A stretch of 64,000 nucleotides of DNA from Beaufortia kweichowensis. Lineage: Eukaryota > Chordata > Actinopteri > Cypriniformes > Gastromyzontidae. Below the pieces are notes generated by a model. That model searched no databases. It was not told where the DNA came from and worked only from the letters and a program-made list of their open reading frames with translations. The first letter of the stretch is position 1, and each line of letters opens with the position of its first letter. The stretch lies in the NCBI GenBank assembly GCA_019155185.1, contig CM032807.1, positions 11,312,700-11,376,699 on the forward strand, written 5' to 3'. A program made the translations under genes and the position numbers. Below are positions 14,201 through 24,587 of the stretch, piece after piece.

Positions 14201-14511
14201 TCACTTTAGATAAAAGCACCTGCCAAATGTGTTGATGTAACCAATTGTTGGTTTGTAGTTATTGATAAACTACATTTTTAAAAATAATCCTAAAGTAATA
14301 ATCCTCTGTTGGTAACAGAGTTGAATGGTTGAGTTTAAAGTAATGTTGTCAACGCTAAATATAATTGATTTATTGCTAAAATAACTTCGGATGCTAAAAT
14401 GTCCTAATTTGTGTTATACCTCTAACCATCATGCGTCATATTGCAGTTATGTATTTGGTTATGTGTGTATATCCAGGCAACAGAGAGAGAGAGAGTTCAA
14501 ATAAATTTCCC
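11219..14511. other. Convergent interval between usp24 and pcsk9
   Basis: It holds the usp24 3' UTR (candidate AATAAA signals at 11549 and 13063), then spacer, then the pcsk9 3' UTR on the other strand. A CCAGCT/AGCTGG-rich block near 12,480-12,590 and a related AT-rich block near 13,075-13,200 look like fish interspersed repeat. A CTGT microsatellite sits near 13,890. The 116-codon open frame 12573-12923 (-) shows no family resemblance. Confidence 0.6.
14160..14245 (+). repeat. 3' tail fragment of a fish SINE
   Basis: The words TTGAATGCACTATAAATCAC, TTTAGATAAAAGCACCTGCC and AAATGTG in order match the 3' tail of the tRNA-derived SINE whose fuller copy is at 47,391-47,556 in the opposite orientation. 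No tRNA-like head is visible, so this is a truncated copy. Confidence 0.55.
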
Positions 14512-17500
14512 TCAGACATCAAGGATGTCTTCAGTGGTTGTGATGTCATCAGGCTGCTGTGTGGGGCGGTGCCTGCAGCAGGTGGCGATGGCCGCAGCAC
14601 TTCTGTCTCCTCCGGATGTTTGAACTACACAAGTGTTTCCCAAAGCGTATGCACCGTGAGTGACAGAACTGTGTGACTGAGCCTGACATCCTGTTAATGT
14701 CCATGAGTCATCACATGAAACCTCCACCTGAGAGAGAGAGAGGTCCAATTACTAAAGGGATTAACTGAACTACTACAGGTATATGCAGGATTTAAAATTT
14801 TGTTGCTTGAATGCACAATGGTACAAAAGATTCAAAGCTTCAAAACTTCAATAGCTGAAAAATCAATATTCAAATGTTAAAGCAAACCTTTTTAATTTTG
14901 TGTGTGGGAAGTGTCACTGAATGAAAGAAAAGGCATGTCACCTGTTCGCTCAAACCCGTGGAGTCATGTTCTTTCAGATGACACTCTAAAGAGGGGGTGT
15001 GGCAGCAGGAGGCGTATGAGATCACACCCCTTCTTGCTGGACATGCCTTGCCGTTGCCTTGCAGTGGTCGATCAGAGTCCAATAAGTCTCCAGATGAAGA
15101 AAAGAAACTGCAGCCTATAAGGTTGACATAGGCAAGACCCAAAAGTCAGACCACAACGACAATCAATCAAACATGTAAGACATAAAAATGTATTGATTTT
15201 AATTAGTTTACAGTTAGCTTGCGGTGAAGGTGTCTGTCACCTGTCAGCTGATGGTCTGTATTCAGACATTCTGCATGCATTCCTTTCTGTGGACTTTCCA
15301 GCGTCTGGCACTGAACCTTATGACCTGTGCAGCAGCGAGCTACAGCGTACACACCATGACCTCCATTTCCATTGACAGCAACACACTCTTTCTTTCCATC
15401 TCTCTCCTGTCAGAATGTGTATAAGAGTACATACATTTACACTTTATACATTAACAGTATAAAGCTTTAAAATTATTATAGGCTGTATAGATTAAATGGG
15501 CAATCCCATGCAAATGTCAACCTTTTAATAATAAGGTTTTACCAAAAGTTTTCACCATACTGATAGCTCAGATGTCCATATTTGGTGGTTTAAACACCCA
15601 TGTGAGGTCTCTCTCAAAGTTATTAAAGCATTTTTTATGTTTAAAGCATTTGTTTTATAAGTTAAAGTGCAGTTTTCAGAATTGAAATTGAACATCCAGA
15701 AACAGAATTGAACATCCGTAACACTCCACATGCCTCAAACGAAACGAAACGAAACAAAACAAAACAAAACTTTTCTCAAGTCATCTTTTCAACAAGTCAT
15801 ATTTTCTCCTTTGTTGGGTATTATTGCTTCTGGTTTGCACATTTTTAAATCACAGAAATCCTATAAAGTATAATGCCTCTGACAAAAAACTGTTTTTTTG
15901 TCACATCTGTAAAGAATTCATATTTTCATTTTTTAAAATAGACCCCTTGTGCAACTGATATTTTTTCTAATGTCTGGACTTAACAGGGCTTTAGTAAAAT
16001 ATAAACAGACGGTTTAATATATTTGTAATAAATACACTCTATAAGAATATATACTGTATTTTAGGTTTTGATTAAAATATATCACATCCATAACACTGGA
16101 ATTGTCCAAATAATCAATTTAATTTGATTAAAAATATTTAGGTTCATATTGAAATCTTCAATGCCTCAATAATATTGATTACAACTTCTTATTACAGACA
16201 TGCAAATCTGAGCTCAGTTTGTAACAATGAGATGTCTTCTGAAACTCTGATGTAGCTATTTTGGGACTTTTTCTCAGGAGAAATATCTGAGACACAGGAA
16301 ACTTAAGCTCTATTTAATGTCATTGATGTCTAGGAGAAAGAACTAAGATATTAAAGAAATCTGTTTTGTGATTTTTTTTCTTATGATAATCTCCCATAGT
16401 AAAAACTGGACTCTTTGATACTCACTTCCATTCTCTCTCCAGCTCGTACGCCCCTAAGTGAGAAACTGGAACAGCTCAACATCTCTTCGCGTTGGCGACA
16501 GCGGGCCACGGTTGTTGCAAAAGCTGCGAGCCCTGACCTCTCAGACCAGACAGAGCGACACAGCAGATCGTCCCCTGTAACAATAAATAAGACATACAGA
16601 TGTTCATACTGATCTTTGGTACAACAAAACAAAATACAAAAGAAACTTTAATCTGTGACCCCTGAACTCTGACCTTTGATTGTGGAGGTCGGATCGGGTA
16701 GGGCAACCACCATGTTGGGTGTAGTGAGACGGTGGTTCTGTGGCAGAGACTCTGGGCTAATGACATTTTTCACTGAGTGATAGAGAAGCTGTTGCAAAAC
16801 CTCCACTGAGCTGGAGTTTGGATTGAGGTTGAGGAGCACTGCTGCTATACCTGAGAACACACATAAAATAAGTAATATGCATTATGTACAAGCAAATGTT
16901 ACTAGTTACCAATGGTATTATAGAAATATGCAGTTTGTGGTTAGGCATTATAAATTGTGACTCTATCTGTGAAAACCAGGCTACAGTCTCATAGTCTACA
17001 CATTATGAGATTAGGAGCATCAAATTTGATTTCAACCATTAATTTCACTAAGATTTAAATCTTTGACAAAAACTTACTCAGTTAATATAAAAAATATCAA
17101 GGTTAAATTTTCACAGGTTATTTACATTTTGCAGGATGATTTTATGTACAAAACAGTACATTACAAAAATCAGGGTATGGTCACAATTTACTTATGTCCA
17201 TTGTCAAATGTGTATTTTTCAGCTGGTCATGTGATTAACGTCAGCCTTATAGTAATGTTAAAAAAACAATTGTCAAAAAAATGTCACTGCAAAACATTTT
17301 ACAAATGTTTGTATAAAACATTTTTCTTACACTGATGTAGTGTAATTAATGAATAAGATCTTTAACTTAAATGAAACGTTAGCAAAACATACTTAGAACA
17401 TATTTTAGTTAGCTGTTTTATAGTTACTTAAATGACAATGACAAGCTTTTATCTCTTTTGATTGTACATGAGTTGAATACGTTTTATTTATAAAGTAAAA

Positions 17501-20015
17501 ACTTTGTGTATGTGTGTACTGTACCTTTAAGACAGAATCATAAAACATACTCCTATCATGCAAACAGGCTTGTAATGTATATCTTGTGTACCATGCACTA
17601 CATCACATGTATAATGTGGGTTTGTGTAAGCTAACCAGCGACATGTGCTGCTGCCTGGGATGTTCCACTCTTGGTGGTAAAACAGGTGGGGCAATCGCTG
17701 GATGCACTGACTATGTCATCACCAGGTGCGAACACATCCACACAGCGGCCCACATTACTGCCTGTCGTTCCTGTGCTCACCGGCTGGTCTGCGAAATTAA
17801 CGGCTCCAACTGTTATCACCTGCAGCAGGGTACCAAAAGGGTGTCAAAATAATCTAAAAAAACTGACACCCAAGACTCTTTCTAGAAGAAAATTTTAATT
17901 ATTTTAAGCTCAAGGTTGGTACCTCAGGCTCAGAGGCCGGTGAATATTGGCAAGCATCATCTTTGTAGTTACCAGCTGCAGCAATAAGTATAGCACCCGA
18001 TTCTACCATTTTTCTGCAGGCAGTGTTGAGGGTTCGACTGAATCCTCCTACAAATGGCAGTAGCAGGATCACAGGGCTGATGGGCTGAGCCATTAGCGAT
18101 GATTGAATATATTCCAGACCTGCAACAAGGTTGTGTTATTTAATGCTGAACTTCAGAAAAAAATTTAATTTTCAAATTACTTTGTCATTTGATATTATAT
18201 TACATTACTTTCATTTAATTCCTTACTGTTTACCTGCCAAAGCTCCTGACACAGTACCCTTCCCTTGGCAGTTCAGCACTCGAACACTGTTTACACTTGC
18301 ACCCCGAGCCACGCCCGAGTCCCGCCCACTTAGCACGCCCACTATGTGTGTGCCATGACTGTCGCACTGACTAGCCTGTGGGTAGAAGACTGAAGAAACT
18401 CAACAGCACAAACAACAAACACTGACAGGTTAAAGTTGCCATGAATATTGATTCTCTAAAATAATATTTTCTCACATTTACTGTTTTACATTTACCTGCC
18501 TGTGAACTCTGATCCCATCCTCCTCTGGCACACTGTTGAAATCTGTCACCATCACTCTGCCCTCAATCTCACGATGACTCACATGAACACTTGTGTCCAT
18601 GAGAAATACCCCTACCTGTGCACCATCATCTACACACACAAGCATGCTTGCTCAACAGGGATAAAAGACTTTATTTTAACTGTTGTTGGTCACCACAAAG
18701 TAACTGGTCACCATTTACTTTAATTACGTGCCATTTGAGCATTACACAGAAAAAAAGTCCACTGCTTTCAAATGACACAAAAGAGCTATTTTTATGTAAA
18801 CTGTCCTCTAAAGCAACAATGTATTATATCAAATTACAGTATTTAAGGTGATTTAAAGAGTTAGAGCTCACTAGGTGGTGAGTATTTTCCAGTCTGATGT
18901 TCGTTTTGAATGATGCGCTCCAGGTTCCAAGGGATGCTCTGAGCAAAGATGGAGGAATCCTCTTCAATGTATTCCACATGGGGCAGCTTTACTGCCTGCC
19001 AAAAACACGGGCAACGGAATGAAAGAGGCAGACACTGCATATTATTACGAATTTTAGTTTTGTTTGTCAGTCATCAGGTGCATCACTGAATGACCTACAG
19101 AATGTCTAAACATGTATGAAACATGAGAGAGGAATTATTTGGCGTCAGATGTCCAAATTACCATGTGAAGAACATCGCTGCTCATCTTAACCAGAAATCC
19201 GTCAAATGCTCCAGAATACGTCTGCATTATTTCGATCAGGTATCCGCGTTTTGCTGCTTTTGCGCGGAGTCTGCGCGCGGTGCGCTCCACCTGGTTCACG
19301 TGCGTTCCGTTCCGCATCACCACTATATACTGACCTGGCATGCGCCATGCGTCCTGTGCGTAAAACATCAAGCGTATTTGATTTGCATCGAGTTGGATAT
19401 GGGTAATAAATAAATATTGTATTAGAAATAGTTTGACATTTAAGTGAATGTTGTATTTCCTATTCCTTACTACTTCATTATTTCATTGAAACAGCTTTTT
19501 TAATTATTATTTAAACCAGTTGATTTAGGTGTTACCACATGAAGCACATGTTTCAACAGTGTATGGGCACGTGAGGCACGATGACGTTTAGAAACCAACT
19601 TACTTTGCGGATGCATTGATACAGTATTTGATTAACGTTGCTATCTAACTACAGTATATAACACTGGAAAAATGTTTAGGTTAATGTAAAATCACCAGTA
19701 GACCTAATTGCAATGAATTATTATTTAGTATATTACTTCAGTAATTATTAAATGCAATGTTATTTAATATAAATCAAACTCTACAATAAAAACAATGTGT
19801 TTATTTAGCTTTATATGGTCCATTAAAGGTGAGCTTACCTTAGTGCACCTGTGAAATTGTGCGGTGGGTCCGCTGTCCGCCTCAGGCTGGCTGTCATCCT
19901 GCAGAATGAGAGACATGATCATCTCTTCATCCTCAGTGTAGTCTTCATCACCTTCAACCGTAGCCATTAGACACAGAAGAAAACTTATACAGCTCATAGT
20001 CACGACGCCCCTCAT
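14512..20015 (-). CDS. pcsk9: Proprotein convertase subtilisin/kexin 9 (complete)
   Basis: Secreted proteinase-K-like convertase that binds the LDL receptor and sends it to lysosomes. Exons, transcript order: 20015-19839, 19353-19162, 18995-18872, 18629-18496, 18375-18234, 18119-17923, 17819-17636, 16850-16674, 16574-16426, 15406-15241, 15114-14942, 14727-14512; 2,031 nt, 676 aa (human 692). A signal peptide begins at MRGVVTMSCI, followed by an acidic stretch (DEDYTEDEE). The I9 prodomain follows, with the autocleavage site SIFAQ/SIPW at Q142/S143. The triad is Asp176, His216 (CDSHGTH) and Ser376 (SGTSQAAAH), with Asn307 as oxyanion Asn; all are human positions minus 10. The furin-type site RVHR/Q is at 208/209. 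The Cys-rich C-terminal domain spans the last four exons (GGHGVYAVARCC, ASCCHTP, DDSWTLTGC, ATCCRHR). It is tail to tail with usp24, 1.8 kb downstream of bsnd in the same orientation. A candidate poly(A) signal is the complement of TTTATT near 14369. Confidence 0.97.
15742..15771. repeat. Pentanucleotide microsatellite
   Basis: A short run of AAACG changing to AAAAC units on the + strand, inside the pcsk9 intron between exons 15406-15241 and 16574-16426. The remainder of that 1-kb intron is AT-rich and shows no gene. Confidence 0.8.
16956..17186 (+). mobile_element. MITE family A, copy 1 (in a pcsk9 intron)
   Basis: It begins GTGACTCTATCTGTGAAAAC and ends with a decayed GGGTATGGTCAC-type end. 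The interior (CCAGGCTACAGTCT, GAGCATCAAATTTGATTTCA, AAAACAGTACATTACAAAAA) is collinear with copies at 27,807, 57,826 and 63,102. No coding capacity. Confidence 0.75.
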
Positions 20016-21852
20016 TCTGTGCTCACTTTTGCCTTTTTTAAACCAAAGAAAAATTAAATTTGTAGCTTAAGTGATACTGTTCAATAGTCACCGTTTTTGG
20101 ACTGTTTTTGCATGCAATAACACAGAGGTATTGCGTATATTGCAAGTTTTTGAGAGTGGGAATGTATCCTCATGTCACTTATCCTTGTTTCTCATGTGAA
20201 ACTCTCACATGAGTGAGTGAGGTGGGGCCTGGTGACGTTTCACTATATCGAACGATGTCTAGTCAATAAATAGTGCCGAAGAGGGTCAAATTACACTCAT
20301 CCCACAAACACAAATATCTTAAGATCATTTACTACTTCAGCTGCACAGACCTGTATAATTATGTTGAAATTAACCTGTAAAATGCCAGTACTGTTTTTCA
20401 CATGACTGAACTTAAAGGCTGTAACTGCAAGTGGAGATCATTCACTTTCACGTCAACATCATTTTACAGGTCTGAAGATTGAAAGCCAAATAAAAGTGTC
20501 TGCGTAAATGTTGTCAGAAAACAGGCTTAGGTTGTATATTTGCAGGATTTAAAGCGGTTTTTAGATATGCATGTTTAATATTAGCAGAAGTGTGCTGTAT
20601 ATGTTGGTACTGTGTCATTGGTCAAAACAGGAGGTCAAGTTGAGCGTTTAGGATGCGGCTAACAAATGTGGCCTCACGTCGCCCTCTGTCGGCCAGAAAG
20701 CGGTACTGTACGGCGACTAAAACAATCCTCATCAAATTGACCAAACTAAGGTTGTCTTATACGCCTATACTTAATTATTTAATTACTGATTGTATTGCAG
20801 ACTCAACAATGGGATTCGTGTCATACACACACTTTTCATCAAAGGTACAGAATCACTAATTCTTTATAATAACACTTAACTATAGGGTTCTATACTTAAC
20901 ATTAGTTAATGCATTAGCTAATGTAAACTCTACTTTAAATCATTTATTGATCTTCGTTATTAGTTTATATAACTACAGTTAATCATTGTTTGTTAAGTTA
21001 ATTAGTTAATTATTTAGTAATAAATGGTAACAGATCCAACTTTTGATTTTAAAAATGCATGAGTAAACTTTTTCACTTTTTAATCAAAACTATTGAATAT
21101 TACAAATAACATAAAATACTCCAATTGTCTACAAAATACACAGATTTTCTGAAATCATTTAAAATGCACAATCATACTTTGTCTAAATTAAACTATTTAA
21201 AAGGCGTTTAAGATCATGAGAAACTTGTGACCAATGCTGTGGTCACAAGAGTAAAACTGGGTCCAAACATAGACGAGAGCACTATGCAATATGATGTAAT
21301 ATGATGTGCTGAAGGCTGTTCAGTCTATATTAAAAGATCACTACAACACCTACTACTGGCTCACCAAATATCACAAATAACTTTAAAGTAATAGTTTTGA
21401 AAATACTAAAATGTAATACAGCTATTAAACCATACATGGTTGTGTTTACATGTCTCTGTTTGAACTAATAGTGCTGTGCTCTCTTTCTTGGCTGGGAGAA
21501 ATACACTTTCCTGGCTTGGAGCTCATTCCAGAATATTCCTGTTCCAGTGTCCTCTGATGTCCGTGGTGACAGGAGTCAAGGTCACCAAAGCATTTTCCCC
21601 TATACTGGTAATACTTTCCACTCTTATTTTCTGTGAGTAGAACAGTCTTATGACAGTCTTGTGAGAATATGTGTTTTTTCTTAATACAAAATTCTGAAAG
21701 CAATAATAAGATGTGTTACATAAACTATATAAACTAACATGAAAAGTTATCCTTCAAAGCAACTTCAGACCTTTTTATTTTTATATATATATTTTTTCTT
21801 TTAATTATAAGAATTCTTAAAAAATTAATAACGACTAGCATTTGGTCAAAAA
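20016..21852. other. Interval upstream of pcsk9 and downstream of bsnd
   Basis: The first about 300 bp upstream of the pcsk9 ATG should hold its promoter and 5' UTR; a 9-bp perfect inverted repeat is at 20191-20213. At 20,868-21,060 an AT-rich block with ACATTAGTTAATGCATTAGC-type words resembles a fish interspersed repeat that recurs near 46,585-46,800. The 85-codon open frame 21446-21703 (-) starts at TTG and is unsupported. A candidate bsnd poly(A) signal (complement of TTTATT) lies near 21,774. Confidence 0.5.
20191..20213. promoter_or_regulatory. Perfect inverted repeat upstream of pcsk9
   Basis: CTCATGTGA, a 5-bp spacer, then TCACATGAG, about 180 bp upstream of the pcsk9 ATG. Each arm holds a CANNTG E-box (CATGTG/CACATG). 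Next to it on the + strand is GAGGTGGGGCCTGGTGACGT, which carries pieces of a sterol response element but not the consensus. The palindrome is seen directly; any regulatory role is inferred. Confidence 0.35.
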
Positions 21853-23394
21853 CTAGTCACTATCTAGATCAGATGAGTCCTCCACTTTCCCATAATACAT
21901 CTCTTTTTCAGAGCCTGCTGCTGAAGTTCTGTTCTCTGGCAGTGGAGTGCCGGAGGAGTCCAGGGTTCTGTTAGAAGACCTTTGAGGTGTGTGAATAACA
22001 ACAGCACGCTCTTGAAGTTTGTCTTCTGCGTTGAGTTTTAGATCTGCTGATATATCTACTTTTTCATCATCAGAGAAGCTAGCCAATGGAGCTTTTTTTT
22101 GTTCTGTTGGACTGTAACAGAAAACATAAATGTCAGACTTTTGTGTGTTAAGTAGGCTATGTGTTATCGATTATGTTCCTATTGCATGCAAGATTTTGTC
22201 ATGTAGAGAGCAGAAGGCCACAGCACATGGAGTCTAAATATTCCAGTCTTTACAATAAAATAAAAATGTCTATAGATATAGAAGCATAAAATGTCTTCAA
22301 AAGTGGTTATGCAATTGAATCTATACACAGTTTGTTTAATGATGATTACTTTCAGATTGACATTCATCTCAGACAATGGCTGTTGAGTTTTAAAGTTGCA
22401 GCTCCTTCTCATCAATATTTTTACAAATAAATTCTTATCATACATGACGTAATCACATTTTCTGGCTGCTAAGATTCAATTAACCAACTGCATAACCTAG
22501 TTACAGAGAGAGTGATTTTAGACTTGGAATGTAATGAGTCTTGATGGACCCTCAGAAAGCACATAAAGACACAGACACCCACCCTCTGTAACATAATGAC
22601 AGACAGAGGAGAGATTGAGTTAGACAGGATGGAGGAGGAGGATGCAGCAGATCTAAATAAAATGCAAAACTTAACTGAAGAAAAGGTTGTTAAATAAAAC
22701 TGCAGTGTATTTGTTAATTTAGCACATTTCCAATGAGTGTTGCAAAGGATTTTTAAACAAGTTATTCAAACCTTTTGTCATCCAAGATTCCAGCAGCACC
22801 TGGATCCTGTTTTCCAGCTCCACAGAGCTCTTCCTTTTCTGGTAGTATAAGAGTCACCTAGAGGAAAGCCCAGAATGCAACACTTACCCGTCTTAACCAC
22901 TTCAAACATCATCTTTTGAGCATTAAAGTGTCATATTACAACTAATAGGGTTTACAGCTGTATTTCTAAAAGAATCAGAACACCAAGAAAACCTTAAACC
23001 CGGGCATCAATAAACTAATCTGAATAAACTAGAGAACCATTAAAGTGTTTATGTGAAAATGTAACATCTAGGTATGCTTCAACTACATGCATTTCAAATC
23101 TAACAATAGGACTATTACACAAATCCATTTTAAGATCAAGACTCTCTAAAAATCTCTGCTATGAGCATTAAACTGTTAACTATTACTATACAGTAGGACC
23201 GGCTGACCCTTCCTTACCCTGGGGTAACATTGACACATGGACCAGACGGTTCCTATGCCCACCAGTAGCACTCCAATAACACAGAATGTGGCAGACACAT
23301 GTGGCTCCTCTACAGAAATCACAAACAAACCCAACACCACCAGCGCCATACCCAGAACAATGAGTCCATAGCGGTACGGCTTGTTTTCTGCCAT
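21853..23394 (-). CDS. bsnd: Barttin, CLC-K chloride channel beta subunit
   Basis: Accessory subunit that brings ClC-K chloride channels to the plasma membrane in kidney and ear (known for the mammalian family). Coding exons: 23394-23218, 22857-22772, 22111-21853; 522 nt, 173 aa (human 320). Exon 1 encodes the whole conserved part: the start MAENKPYRYG keeps Arg8 and Gly10, two membrane helices (about 9-27 and 33-50) follow, then WSMCQCYPR with Cys54 and Cys56, the pair palmitoylated in mammals at the same numbers. Exon 3 carries AVVIH and MYYG, both seen in the human tail (AVVIH, LYYG). The tail is acidic and Ser-rich, ending DLDSD-stop. Unlike human barttin (PPYV near residue 97) no PPxY is visible. 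Exon 2 joins exon 3 in phase (KSPTEQKK). The tail model is less certain than exon 1; a missed exon would lengthen it. Confidence 0.87.
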
Positions 23395-24587
23395 GAGTTA
23401 AGGTTCGGAGCTCCTACGGTGGAAAAAAAGTGCTGCGTCCTACAGAGGAAAACACCTACGGTCTTCTGCTAAGGTGGAGGTGACTGACAGGACATATGAC
23501 CAGTTGGGAACCAAGATCCGGATGATTGAACCCGTAATGGGCTTGGTCAGGTGACCTTCCCCCAGGCAAAAGTTGCACTGGCTTGAGCAATCGTTTCCTT
23601 CCCGGAAAACTGGCATCTTAATGATTTAGTACTACTACAAAAAGTCTGGTTTGGTTTGACAATATTTTTAGTTAATACAAATGATCAAAGGTTTTTGTGT
23701 CATACATTGGTCTTTATATGCTAAGGTGATATAAATAATATGGGTAATACACTTGAACAAATTATGTTTAACTGACAAACATAAACTTAAATCAATAGAT
23801 AATCAATAGATGATAAATCAATGTGATACAAATGGTACATAAAACAATACCACACACAAAACACCAGACGGTTGTTTGTGTGACAGTATGTGTGAGTTAG
23901 AGGAGAAAGGCACATTTCCCCAACATACTATAATCATACCACAAAACAGAGAAAAAAAACCAATATATTATTAATAAATAAGTTTACAATTAGTCTATAA
24001 TTAACAAAAAAGTCTAATCCTTCTTAGATTTTACTGTAAATCTGTTGTTTACAGTAACCAAGCATCTTAAACATACTGTCTTCGCAAAGGCATACTGTGG
24101 TCGATGTTCCCTCAAACTTGTGGGTGAAAAAGTTAAAACAAACCTTCATGTTCAGCAAAGATAAATGTACGAACAACACTTAGTGTACATTAACAACATA
24201 GTGCATGACTTGTACAGATAACAGTCCACCTAAAATATCCTGTACATGCTGAATAAAGCACTGCCAAAACCAAGACGTTCCATGGTCTTACAGTATATGT
24301 TTTCCCTGGGTTTCTCAAGGCAACTGTTGGAAATGTTGTTATAAATAGCAAGAAAAGTGCAAAACGTGTTGTTTCAAAATTCAAAACATTTTTTGTGTTA
24401 ATGTGGGTAGAATTATATGCCCACAGTATCTGTAAGTGAAAAAAAACGAATTCTTCCTGTCAATCAAGGCATTCATAATATTCAAGACGGACTTCAAAAT
24501 AAGGTTCATGACCTTATAAGGTCCTGGGTTCAGTTCTCTGTTAACAGAGCTTTCTCTTTATGTTGGTATCCACAGGCACTCTTGTGG
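23395..24587. other. Interval between bsnd and the first tmem61-like gene
   Basis: It contains the bsnd 5' flank and the 3' UTR of the tmem61-like gene at 24,588. It is AT-rich beyond about 23,640. No convincing open frame or complete repeat was seen. Confidence 0.5.

Noticed and set aside
21446..21703. 85-codon open frame on - downstream of bsnd
   Set aside because: It opens at TTG, has no similarity to the barttin tail, and bsnd already ends at a stop at 21853.
22583..22652. Candidate additional bsnd exon (AG/GT bounded, open, Ser-rich)
   Set aside because: Including it breaks phase with the last exon; joining 22772 directly to 22111 keeps the frame and yields the AVVIH landmark.
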